Source: JALENY01 sp036310185
GTDB lineage: Bacteria > Bacillota > Clostridia > Lachnospirales > Lachnospiraceae
Reading direction: 5' to 3'
DNA: 64,000 nucleotides
NCBI GenBank assembly: GCA_036310185.1
Contig: JAXJSH010000033.1
Coordinates: forward strand, 1-64,000
Shown here: positions 50,664-58,889 of the stretch, one piece after another
How positions within the stretch are numbered: position 1 is the stretch's first letter
Layout: the number at the start of each line of letters is the position of its first letter
Translations under genes and position numbers: made by a program
Notes under the pieces: model-generated
Told to the model about the DNA's origin: nothing
Database searches by the model: none
What the model saw: only the letters and a program-made list of their open reading frames with translations

Positions 50664-52007
50664 ATGGCTTTAAATGGTATTCAGATTTTTAAATTGACAC
50701 CAAAAAAGAACTGTAAAGAGTGTGGATGCCCGACTTGTATGGCATTTTCCATGAAAGTTGCTCAGGGTGCTATGGACATCAGCGCATGTCCGCACATGTC
50801 CCAGGATGCAATTGATTCCCTTTCTGAGGCAACTGCTCCGCCAATGAAAACAATCAAAGTTGGCGCAGGCGAAAATGAGTGCTCTCTTGGAGGAGAAACG
50901 GTTCTGTTCCGTCATGACAAAACATTCGTAAGCAAAACACAGTATGCAGCTGCAGTGTGCAGCTGTATGGATGATGCGGAAATGGATGCTGCGCTGGAAG
51001 CAGCTAAAGTAGTTGACTATGATCGTATCGGTGAAAGAATGCACGTAGAGATGATCTATGTAAACTATGCAGGCAACGGTGCAGACAAATATGTTGAAGC
51101 TGTTAAGAAAGCAGCAGCTGCAGGCCGTACTTTGGTACTGTCCTGTACTGATGTTGATGCAGCAAAAGCAGCTGTAGAAGTTTGCAAAGATGCAAAACCG
51201 ATCTTAGATGGTGCGGATGCTTCCAACTATGAAGCAATGAACGCTGTTGCAACCGCAGCCGGTGTTGTTCTCGGTGTAAGAGGCAAAGACGTAAACGAAC
51301 TGTATGATACTGTAGCAGCGATCGAAAAACTTGGAAATAAAAACCTGGTTATCGACACAACAATGGCTACAGTCAAAGATACATATGCAGCAACTGTTAT
51401 GGCAAGAAGAGCAGCAATCAAAGATGAAGACAGAACCTTCGGTTATCCGTCCATCGTTAATCTGGCAGCTCTTGCAGGCGATGATACTTATCTGCAGGCA
51501 GCTCTGGCTTCCGTATTTACCATGAAATACGGTTCAATCGTAGTTATGAGCGCTATGACATATGCAGATGCTCTTCCGCTGTATGGCTTAAGACAGAACG
51601 TATTTACCGATCCGCAGAAACCGATGAAAGTTGCACCGGGCATCTACCCGATCAACGGAGCAGATGAAAATTCCATCTGCCTGACAACGGTAGACTTCGC
51701 ACTTACCTACTTCGTAGTAAGCGGCGAGCTGGAGCGCTCCGGTGTTCCGTGTAACCTGGTGATCAGCGATGCAGGCGGATTATCCGTACTTACCGCATGG
51801 GCTGCCGGCAAACTTTCTTCCACAACTGTTTCTGATTACATCAAAGCAGAAGTTGAGCCGAAAGTAGCATGCAGAAAACTGGTTATCCCAGGTAAAGTTG
51901 CTGTATTAAAGGGCGATATCGAAGCAAAACTTCCGGGATGGGAAGTGATCGTTGGCCCGAGAGAAGCAGCTGATCTGGTTAAATTCTTAAAAGATTTGAC
52001 CGCTTAA
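50664..52007 (+). CDS. acsC: Corrinoid iron-sulfur protein large subunit (447 aa)
   Basis: Gamma subunit of the corrinoid iron-sulfur protein. The N-terminal [4Fe4S] motif has Cys at CKECGCPTC (about residues 17-25) and CPHM (about 42-45), used for reductive activation of Co(II). A TIM barrel follows, then a C-terminal Rossmann-like cobamide-binding domain (about 320-447). The order acsD-acsC is the reverse of Moorella acsC-acsD. ATAGGAGG precedes the start, and a compact inverted repeat follows. Confidence 0.96.
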   Translation: MALNGIQIFKLTPKKNCKECGCPTCMAFSMKVAQGAMDISACPHMSQDAIDSLSEATAPPMKTIKVGAGENECSLGGETVLFRHDKTFVSKTQYAAAVCSCMDDAEMDAALEAAKVVDYDRIGERMHVEMIYVNYAGNGADKYVEAVKKAAAAGRTLVLSCTDVDAAKAAVEVCKDAKPILDGADASNYEAMNAVATAAGVVLGVRGKDVNELYDTVAAIEKLGNKNLVIDTTMATVKDTYAATVMARRAAIKDEDRTFGYPSIVNLAALAGDDTYLQAALASVFTMKYGSIVVMSAMTYADALPLYGLRQNVFTDPQKPMKVAPGIYPINGADENSICLTTVDFALTYFVVSGELERSGVPCNLVISDAGGLSVLTAWAAGKLSSTTVSDYIKAEVEPKVACRKLVIPGKVAVLKGDIEAKLPGWEVIVGPREAADLVKFLKDLTA

Positions 52008-52025
52008 TTTAAAATTGAATAATTG

Positions 52026-52048
52026 CCCTGCGGGAATTTCCCGCAGGG
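52026..52048. repeat. Near-perfect palindrome between acsC and acsE
   Basis: 11-bp arms (CCCTGCGGGAA with TTCCCGCAGGG) around a single central base, with no T-run after it. It may stabilise or process mRNA, or bind a protein as DNA. A similar CCCGCAGGGG core recurs at 54833. Confidence 0.7.
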
Positions 52049-52089
52049 AACACAGGAGATAGAAAATCATAATTTAAAGGAGAAAAACT

Positions 52090-52875
52090 ATGGCTAAATT
52101 CGTTACAATTGGTGAAAGAATTCACTGTATTTCCCCGTCTATCAGAAAAGCAATGGAAACACGCGATCCGGAACCGATCCTGAAAAGAGCAAAAGAACAG
52201 ATTGCTGCAGGTGCTACATATCTTGACGTAAACATCGGACCGGCTGAAAACGATGGTGAAGAACTGATGAAATGGGCTGTACAGCTGATCCAGTCTGAGT
52301 GCGACAATATTCCGCTGGCTCTGGATACTGCTAATACAAAAGCTATTGAAGCTGGTATCTCCGTATACAACAGAAGCAAAGGAAAACCAATCGTTAACTC
52401 CGCAGATGCAGGCGGAAGAATTGAAAATATTGACCTTGCAGCAGCAAACGATGCTATTGTTATCGCTCTTTGCTCTGCAGAAGGTATCGCAGCTGACAAC
52501 GACGAGCGTATGATGCACTGCCAGAACATGCTGGAGCGTGGCCTTATGCTTGGTATGGAAGCAGAAGATCTGTGGTTTGACCCGTTATTCCTGGTAGTAA
52601 AAGGTATGCAGGACAAACAGATGCAGGTTCTTGAAGCAATCAAGATGTTCTCTGATATGGGCCTGAATTCTACCGGCGGTCTCTCCAATAACTCCAACGG
52701 TATGCCGAAACATATCAGACCGATCATGGATTCTGCACTGGTAGCTATGGCTATGATGAATGGTCTTACTTCTGCTATCGTAAATCCGTGCGATCTGAGA
52801 CTGATGGAAACTATTAAATCCTGCGATATTTTCAAAAACAACACATTATACGCAGATTCTTACTTAGAGATCTAA
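52090..52875 (+). CDS. acsE: Methyltetrahydrofolate:corrinoid iron-sulfur protein methyltransferase (261 aa)
   Basis: Moves the methyl group from methyl-THF to Co(I) of the corrinoid iron-sulfur protein. It is a pterin-binding TIM barrel (DHPS/MeTr family): GERIHCISPSIRKAM near residue 8, AAGATYLDVNIGPAEND (about 37-53) with the conserved Asp and Asn, and the GLSNNSNGMP segment near 198. The length matches Moorella AcsE (262 aa). It lies between acsC and acsV. Confidence 0.96.
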   Translation: MAKFVTIGERIHCISPSIRKAMETRDPEPILKRAKEQIAAGATYLDVNIGPAENDGEELMKWAVQLIQSECDNIPLALDTANTKAIEAGISVYNRSKGKPIVNSADAGGRIENIDLAAANDAIVIALCSAEGIAADNDERMMHCQNMLERGLMLGMEAEDLWFDPLFLVVKGMQDKQMQVLEAIKMFSDMGLNSTGGLSNNSNGMPKHIRPIMDSALVAMAMMNGLTSAIVNPCDLRLMETIKSCDIFKNNTLYADSYLEI

Positions 52876-52891
52876 TCAGAAGGAGTAACCT

Positions 52892-54817
52892 ATGCCACAA
52901 GTAACATTTCGATTTGAAGAAGGAGAAGACGTTGTTATATTTGCTACAAAAGGGGATAACCTGCTGGAGATCGCCCGGGATGCCAATGTAGCAATTGATG
53001 CTCCCTGTTCCGGAAATGCATCCTGCGGAAAATGCAAAGTACGTCTGGTAGAGGGAGAACTTGATTCTCAGAAAACACGTCATATTACGGACGAGGAGTA
53101 TGCACAGGGCTGGAGACTTTCCTGTGTCAGCAAAATTTCCGGTGATGTGACCGTACTGGTGCCGGATATTGCGTCTGCTTACCGCGGGAGAATGAAAGTG
53201 GCAGATTTGAGTTCGCCGGAAGAAATCGCGATTTTTGAACAGGCGAAACAGGATGTGGAAGCAGCAGGTCTTACCTTAAAAAATAATCTGGAACTGCTGG
53301 ATCTGGAAGTAAACGAACCGACGCTTGATGATACGATGCCGGACAATGAGCGTCTCGAATGGGCCATTCAGGCAGCAACGGGACTTGAAAAAGTCTGGAT
53401 ACCATACGGGGTATTGAGAAAAATGCCGGATGTATTTCGGGAAAATGGCTTTAAGTTCAGGGTTTTGATTCAGAAAGCGAAGAAAAGTGTATTCGTTTAC
53501 GACATTTTTCCACAGGATGCAAATATAATAGCAGGCGGACTGGTAGTGGATATCGGTACCACCACCGTATCCGCACTGCTGATCAATATGTTAAACGGTG
53601 AGGTGCTTGCAAAGGCATCCACCGGAAATGGTCAGATTCGTTATGGTGCAGATGTGATCAACCGTATTATCGGGTCTACAAAGCCGGGCGGAAAAGAACG
53701 TCTGCAAAAGGCGATTATTGATGAAACACTGAATCCGCTGATCATGCAGATGTGTAAAGCGGCAAAATTTAAGCCAAAGTGGATTTACCGTGCAAGTATT
53801 GCATGCAATACGACCATGAACCATCTGCTGCTTGGCATTAATTCAGATCCGATCCGTATGGAGCCGTATATTCCGACGTTTTTTAAAACCAATTCGGTCT
53901 ATGCTTCGGATCTTCACCTGAAGATCAATCCGGATGCACATATTATTCTTGCGCCGAACATCGGAAGTTATGTAGGCGGAGATATTACAGCCGGAACGCT
54001 GGTAAGTATGATCTGGAATCGTCCGGAATTTTCACTTTTCATTGACCTTGGAACCAATGGGGAACTTGTATTCGGCAATTCTGATTTTATGATGAGCTGT
54101 GCATGTTCCGCGGGTCCCGCGTTTGAAGGCGGAGACATCAGCTGCGGTATGCGGGCAACGGACGGAGCCATTGAGGCATGTACCATTGACCGGGAGACCA
54201 TGGAACCATCCTATGCGGTTGTTGGTGAGCCGGGTACAAAGCCCATTGGTCTTTGTGGATCCGGAATCATCGATGTGATCAGTGAACTTTTTTCCACTGG
54301 CATCATCAATCCAAAAGGAAAGTTCGTTCGTGACGGCAGACGTGTAAAGCGTGATGAGCTGGGACGGGGCAGTTATGTACTGGCGTTTTCGGATGAAGCG
54401 GATTCGGTAAAAGATGTGGAGATCACAGAAACCGACATTGACAGTTTTATTCGTGCAAAAGGTGCTATTTTTTCTGCAATCCGTACCATGCTGGCATCAT
54501 TGGATTTTGATATATCCATGATCGAAGATGTATATGTGGCCGGAGGAATCGGAAGCGGAATCAATATGAGAAATGCGGTAAAGATCGGCATGTTCCCGGA
54601 TATCCCGCTGGAAAAATTCCATTACATCGGCAATTCGTCTCTGTGCGGTGCATATGCAATGCTTTTATCTACCGATGCAGAGCGGAAGACTTATGAACTG
54701 GCACGGAATATGACGTATCTGGAACTCAGTACAATACCGACTTATATGGATGAGTTTGTGGCATGCTGTTTTATACCGCATACAGATGCTTCACTTTTTC
54801 CAAGCCTGACCCCGTAA
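52892..54817 (+). CDS. acsV: Reductive activator of the corrinoid protein (RACo/AcsV type), 641 aa
   Basis: ATP-dependent activator that returns inactive Co(II) corrinoid protein to Co(I). An N-terminal [2Fe2S] ferredoxin domain has CSGNASCGKCKVRL (about residues 38-51) and a later Cys in WRLSC. After a linker, the ASKHA-type ATPase domain begins near residue 215 (VVDIGTTTVSALL), with a second phosphate motif FIDLGTNGELV (about 384-394). The C-terminal CCFIPHTD is typical. It starts 16 bases after acsE. Confidence 0.94.
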   Translation: MPQVTFRFEEGEDVVIFATKGDNLLEIARDANVAIDAPCSGNASCGKCKVRLVEGELDSQKTRHITDEEYAQGWRLSCVSKISGDVTVLVPDIASAYRGRMKVADLSSPEEIAIFEQAKQDVEAAGLTLKNNLELLDLEVNEPTLDDTMPDNERLEWAIQAATGLEKVWIPYGVLRKMPDVFRENGFKFRVLIQKAKKSVFVYDIFPQDANIIAGGLVVDIGTTTVSALLINMLNGEVLAKASTGNGQIRYGADVINRIIGSTKPGGKERLQKAIIDETLNPLIMQMCKAAKFKPKWIYRASIACNTTMNHLLLGINSDPIRMEPYIPTFFKTNSVYASDLHLKINPDAHIILAPNIGSYVGGDITAGTLVSMIWNRPEFSLFIDLGTNGELVFGNSDFMMSCACSAGPAFEGGDISCGMRATDGAIEACTIDRETMEPSYAVVGEPGTKPIGLCGSGIIDVISELFSTGIINPKGKFVRDGRRVKRDELGRGSYVLAFSDEADSVKDVEITETDIDSFIRAKGAIFSAIRTMLASLDFDISMIEDVYVAGGIGSGINMRNAVKIGMFPDIPLEKFHYIGNSSLCGAYAMLLSTDAERKTYELARNMTYLELSTIPTYMDEFVACCFIPHTDASLFPSLTP

Positions 54818-54832
54818 GGGTGTCATAAGGAT

Positions 54833-54848
54833 ATTCCCGCAGGGGAAT
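54833..54848. repeat. Hairpin between acsV and the DUF3786 gene
   Basis: ATTCCC-GCAG-GGGAAT, a 6-bp stem with a 4-base loop, sharing the CCCGCAGGG core with the palindrome at 52026. Confidence 0.6.
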
Positions 54849-54890
54849 TCCAAAATCTGACTTAAATTTTAAAACTAAGGGAGTAAACCA

Positions 54891-55520
54891 ATGGAATACG
54901 CAAAGGACAATCTGGAAAGAGTCCCATTTGAACATTATCTGTCAATGTTCCAGCAAGCGGATCCCGTAGAAATAGGCAAAAGAACAAACGTGCCATATGA
55001 CAGTGAACGACAGTGTTTCACAATCCGTATGATGAATACTGTTTATGAAGTAACCTGGCCGGATTTTCAGGTTGGTCACCTGGAAGAAAGTGCCGGATAT
55101 TATCCGCTGGAAGATATGGCAAAAGCAAAAATACTGGTTCTCCGGTATTTGTTGGAGGGTTGTTATGCACCAGCCACCGGAAAATATTTCACCTATCGTG
55201 AGATGCCCTGGGGGGAAGTGTATTTCAAACAATTCCAGGGCCGCTGTATTATGCGTCTCGCATTTGGCTTTGGAAATAAACTGCAGAAATTCTCGGAAGT
55301 GATGGAAAAACTGGGAGCAGAAAAGCGTACGGATGGCGACTGTTCTTACGAGCTGGAACTTCTGGAAGGCCTGTATCTTAGATTTATCCTGTGGGAGGGG
55401 GATGACGAGTTCCCGCCGTCGGCCCAGATCCTGTTCAGTGATAATTTCCCGGTGGCATTCGCCGGTGAAGATATGGCTGTTGTGGGTGATATAACCATAG
55501 GTACATTTAAGAAACTGTAA
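54891..55520 (+). CDS. DUF3786 family protein in the CODH/ACS operon (209 aa)
   Basis: Protein of unknown function. It is a soluble single-domain protein; the segment MNTVYEVTWPDFQV (about residues 46-59) and the later YLRFILWEGDDEFPPSAQILFSDN block (opening at about 162) match the DUF3786 family, which I know mainly from anaerobes with CODH/ACS or corrinoid enzymes. It has only scattered Cys, so it is unlikely to bind a cluster alone. AAGGGAG precedes the start, and it is probably co-transcribed with acsV; the THF riboswitch begins just after it. A role in corrinoid-protein assembly is a guess. Confidence 0.8.
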   Translation: MEYAKDNLERVPFEHYLSMFQQADPVEIGKRTNVPYDSERQCFTIRMMNTVYEVTWPDFQVGHLEESAGYYPLEDMAKAKILVLRYLLEGCYAPATGKYFTYREMPWGEVYFKQFQGRCIMRLAFGFGNKLQKFSEVMEKLGAEKRTDGDCSYELELLEGLYLRFILWEGDDEFPPSAQILFSDNFPVAFAGEDMAVVGDITIGTFKKL

Positions 55521-55550
55521 CCATAAGATAAGTTGTAAACTGGATATAGT

Positions 55551-55640
55551 AGAGTAGGTATTACGCGTCAAGTGTCATGGGATGGGAAGTTGTTCATGAA
55601 CGAAGGTGAAATCCACGATGTGATACCGCATCCGCTACTG
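55551..55640 (+). promoter_or_regulatory. THF riboswitch upstream of folT
   Basis: Matches the folT (THF-I) riboswitch layout: a closing stem from GAGTAG near the start with CTACT near the end, the conserved TACGCGTCAAGTGTCATGGGATG block and the 3' GATACCGCATCCGCTACT block. Hairpins at about 55669-55688 and 55695-55720 follow and could form the expression platform. It would sense reduced folates and control folT, and perhaps fhs by read-through. Confidence 0.93.
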
Positions 55641-55750
55641 CATTGAAGTGGTTCATTCTCTTTGGTGTAGTCCCTACTATACCAAAACCCCGGGTCATAA
55701 CAGATGTTGACTGTTATGCCGTTTTGTACATTGAAAGGAGAATATGAACC

Positions 55751-56329
55751 ATGAAACAAATTAACACAAAAGTGCTTGCTTATGCTGGAGTACTGATCGC
55801 GATGAATGTAGTTTTGGTACGTGTTGTGGCCATCAACATTGGCCCGGATCTGCGTATCACAGTAGGAAACGTTCCTGTTATTCTGGCCAGTCTCTGGTTT
55901 GGTCCGGTCATCGGAGCAGCCTGCGGTGGACTTGGTGATCTGATCGGATGTATTTTATCCGGATACGCACCGATTCCGCTTTTGCTGGTATCTTCCGTTC
56001 TGACAGGATTTTTACCTTATTTCTTTAAGAAATTCATAGTAAAAGGTATTTCAGACAGCAAGAACAAAGCCGGTATATACGGTATGGGATTGGTACGTAT
56101 GCTGGTGATGATGGCAATCGTGAATCTGATCACATCGCAGGGCTTTTCCACACTTGGACTTGCCCAGTATACAGGAATTACCTTTACGGCAGAATTCCTG
56201 ATCCGTCTGCCTCAGAGCATACTGCTGACAATTACAAACAGCATTCTTGTATTATTGCTCTATGCAAGTCCGGTAACATCTTTTGTGGTAAACAGCACGC
56301 GCCCGGTAAAAGCGCAGGCTGCAAACTGA
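55751..56329 (+). CDS. folT: Folate ECF transporter S component (192 aa)
   Basis: Membrane substrate-binding component of an energy-coupling-factor importer for folates. Six hydrophobic segments span the protein. The N-terminal VLAYAGVLIAMNVVLVRV and the GPDLRITVGNVPVILASLW motif (about residues 33-51) are typical of FolT. The shared ECF ATPase/EcfT genes are not here. Directly preceded by a THF riboswitch and followed by fhs, so uptake of the pathway cofactor is tied to the folate enzymes. AAAGGAG lies 10 bases before the start. Confidence 0.93.
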   Translation: MKQINTKVLAYAGVLIAMNVVLVRVVAINIGPDLRITVGNVPVILASLWFGPVIGAACGGLGDLIGCILSGYAPIPLLLVSSVLTGFLPYFFKKFIVKGISDSKNKAGIYGMGLVRMLVMMAIVNLITSQGFSTLGLAQYTGITFTAEFLIRLPQSILLTITNSILVLLLYASPVTSFVVNSTRPVKAQAAN

Positions 56330-56334
56330 TCTGA

Positions 56335-56356
56335 ATATAAGGCGAAAGCTTTATAT
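56335..56356 (+). other. Hairpin with GAAA loop before fhs
   Basis: ATATAAGGC with GCTTTATAT (one G-T pair) closed by GAAA, 45 bases before fhs. No T-run follows. It may set an mRNA 5' end for fhs. Confidence 0.5.
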
Positions 56357-56401
56357 AAATTAATTTTAATGCGCAAAGTGAAAATAAGGAGGTAACACAA
56401 A

Positions 56402-58087
56402 ATGGGATTTAAATCTGACATTGAAATCGCTCAGGAGACAGAAATGCTGCACATTACCAAAATTGCTGAAAAAGCTGGTATTGATGCGAAATATCTGGAG
56501 CAGTACGGTAACTACAAAGCAAAAATCGACTACAATCTGTTAAATGAGACAGAAGGAGAGGATGGAAAACTTGTCCTCGTTACAGCAATCAACCCGACCC
56601 CGGCTGGTGAAGGTAAAACAACTACAACCGTAGGTCTTGCAGATGGTTTGCAGAAATTAGGCAAAAAAGTAATGGTAGCTCTTCGCGAGCCGTCCTTGGG
56701 ACCGGTATTTGGTGTAAAAGGCGGTGCTGCAGGCGGCGGATACGCACAGGTAGTTCCGATGGAAGACATCAACCTTCACTTTACCGGTGACTTCCACGCA
56801 ATCGGCGCAGCAAACAACCTGCTGGCAGCTATGCTGGACAACCACATTTTCCAGGGCAACGAATTAAACATTGACCCGAGAAAAATCACATGGAGAAGAT
56901 GTGTGGACATGAACGACCGTCAGCTTCGTTTTGTCGTTGATGGTATGGGCGGAAGAACAAACGGTGTGCCGAGAGAAGATGGTTACGATATCACCGTAGC
57001 ATCTGAAATCATGGCAGTTCTGTGTCTGGCAAAAGACGTAGATGACCTGAAAGCACGTCTTGCAAGAATCATCGTTGGTTATACATATGGAAAACCGTCA
57101 GAGCAGAAACCGGTTACCGCTGGTGATCTGAAAGCACAGGGCGCTATGGCAGCTCTGTTAAAAGACGCTCTGAAACCGAACCTGGTTCAGACTCTGGAAC
57201 ATGTACCGGCAATCGTTCACGGCGGCCCGTTCGCAAACATCGCTCACGGATGTAACTCTGTAATCGCTACAAAGATGGCTATGAGACTTGGTGACTATGC
57301 GATCACCGAAGCTGGTTTCGGTGCTGACCTTGGTGCTGAGAAATTCCTTGACATCAAATGCCGTATGGCAGGTCTGAAACCGTCAGCAGTTGTTATCGTA
57401 GCTACCGTACGTGCACTGAAATACAACGGCGGTGTTCCGAAAGCAGAACTGAACAACGAAAACCTGGAAGCTCTGGAAAAAGGTATGCCGAACCTTCTGA
57501 AACATGTAAGCAATATCAAAAACGTATACAAACTTCCGTGTGTTGTTGCAATCAATGCATTCCCGACCGATACCAAGGCAGAACTTGACCTGGTAGAAGC
57601 AAAATGTAAAGATCTGGGCGTTAACGTTGCTCTGTCTGAAGTATGGGCAAAAGGCGGCGAAGGCGGTGTTGCTCTTGCACAGGAAGTTATCCGTCTTGTA
57701 GAAGAGCCGAACGACTTCACATATTCCTACGAACTGGAAGGTTCCATCGAAGATAAACTGAATCAGATCGTTCAGAAGATTTACGGCGGTAAGAAAGCCG
57801 TTCTTACAGCGAATGCTCAGAAACAGGCAAAACAGCTTGAAGATCTTGGATATGGCAACTGCCCGATCTGTGTAGCAAAAACACAGTACAGCTTAACCGA
57901 TGATCAGACAAAACTCGGTGCTCCGACCGACTTCGAAGTAACCGTACGTAACCTGAAGATTTCTGCAGGTGCAGGCTTCATCGTAGCTCTGACCGGTGAA
58001 ATTATGACCATGCCAGGTCTCCCGAAAGTTCCGGCAGCAGAACGTATCGATGTAGATTCAACAGGTAAGATCTCCGGATTATTCTAA
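56402..58087 (+). CDS. fhs: Formate--tetrahydrofolate ligase (561 aa)
   Basis: ATP-dependent activation of formate to 10-formyl-THF, the first folate step of the methyl branch. The nucleotide-binding loop TPAGEGKTTTTVGL (about residues 66-79), GGAAGGGYAQVVPMEDINLHFTG (about 111-133) and HGGPFANIAHGCNS (about 275-288) are family signatures. The length is standard (about 557). AAGGAGG precedes the start. Strong, regular codon use suggests high expression. fchA and folD follow. Confidence 0.97.
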   Translation: MGFKSDIEIAQETEMLHITKIAEKAGIDAKYLEQYGNYKAKIDYNLLNETEGEDGKLVLVTAINPTPAGEGKTTTTVGLADGLQKLGKKVMVALREPSLGPVFGVKGGAAGGGYAQVVPMEDINLHFTGDFHAIGAANNLLAAMLDNHIFQGNELNIDPRKITWRRCVDMNDRQLRFVVDGMGGRTNGVPREDGYDITVASEIMAVLCLAKDVDDLKARLARIIVGYTYGKPSEQKPVTAGDLKAQGAMAALLKDALKPNLVQTLEHVPAIVHGGPFANIAHGCNSVIATKMAMRLGDYAITEAGFGADLGAEKFLDIKCRMAGLKPSAVVIVATVRALKYNGGVPKAELNNENLEALEKGMPNLLKHVSNIKNVYKLPCVVAINAFPTDTKAELDLVEAKCKDLGVNVALSEVWAKGGEGGVALAQEVIRLVEEPNDFTYSYELEGSIEDKLNQIVQKIYGGKKAVLTANAQKQAKQLEDLGYGNCPICVAKTQYSLTDDQTKLGAPTDFEVTVRNLKISAGAGFIVALTGEIMTMPGLPKVPAAERIDVDSTGKISGLF

Positions 58088-58107
58088 GATTTAAGATTTG
58101 TCACAAG

Positions 58108-58144
58108 AGCCCGGTCCGACCAATGTGCCGGTCCGGGCTTTTGC
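58108..58144 (+). terminator. Weak terminator between fhs and fchA
   Basis: A GC-rich stem (AGCCCGG with CCGGGCT, extended after a mismatch) is followed by TTTTGCTC, a short T-run. Read-through to fchA is likely. Confidence 0.65.
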
Positions 58145-58233
58145 TCTATAGGAAAAGGCGTGTTGTGCCGCGGTGCGTCCCTGCATGCCTGGCTCCAAAG
58201 AAATGAAGAACGACAGGACAAGGAGAAAAAACA

Positions 58234-58866
58234 ATGGGATTTTCAACAGCTCCATGTAATGAATTTGTAGAAGTGCTTGCTTCAAAAGCGCCGGTTCCGG
58301 GCGGCGGCGGAGCATCTGCTCTGGTAGGTGCAGTCGGTACCGCTCTTGGAAATATGGTAGGAAGCCTTACTGTAGGTAAGAAAAAATATGCAGATGTAGA
58401 AGCTGAGATGTATGAACTGAAAGCAAAAGCAGACCAGCTTCAGGCAGATCTGCTTCGTCTGATTGAGCGCGATGCAGAGGTATTTGAACCGTTGGCAAAG
58501 GCTTATGGTATGCCGCGTGAGACCGAAGAAGAAAAGGCAGAAAAAGCCCGTGTTATGGAAATTGTATTAAAAGATGCATGTTCCGTTCCGATGGAAATCA
58601 TGGAAAAATGCTGTGAAGCCATCGATCTGATCGTGGAATTTGCAGCGAAAGGTTCCGCACTTGCGATCAGTGATGCAGGTGTAGGCGCTGCGTTCTGTAA
58701 AGGTGCGCTTCAGGGTGCCAGCCTTAACGTATACATCAATACAAAATCCATGGCGAACCGGGAATATGCGGAAGAATTAAACGCAAAGGCAGATGCTATG
58801 CTGGAAAAATACACCAAAATCGCAGATGAAGTATTTGAAAGCGTACTTGGAAGATTAAAAAAATAA
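58234..58866 (+). CDS. fchA: Methenyltetrahydrofolate cyclohydrolase, FchA (cyclodeaminase/cyclohydrolase family), 210 aa
   Basis: Converts 10-formyl-THF to methenyl-THF. It is an all-helical protein of the FTCD C-terminal family (PF04961): the Gly-rich APVPGGGGASALVGAVGTALGNMV (about residues 17-40) and the SDAGVGAAFCKGALQGASLNVYIN segment (about 146-169) are diagnostic. Acetogens such as Clostridium and Acetobacterium use FchA for this step. Here it sits next to a FolD that has lost cyclohydrolase residues. AAGGAG precedes the start. Confidence 0.93.
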   Translation: MGFSTAPCNEFVEVLASKAPVPGGGGASALVGAVGTALGNMVGSLTVGKKKYADVEAEMYELKAKADQLQADLLRLIERDAEVFEPLAKAYGMPRETEEEKAEKARVMEIVLKDACSVPMEIMEKCCEAIDLIVEFAAKGSALAISDAGVGAAFCKGALQGASLNVYINTKSMANREYAEELNAKADAMLEKYTKIADEVFESVLGRLKK

Positions 58867-58889
58867 AAAGAGCATAGGCGGAGGAGAAA

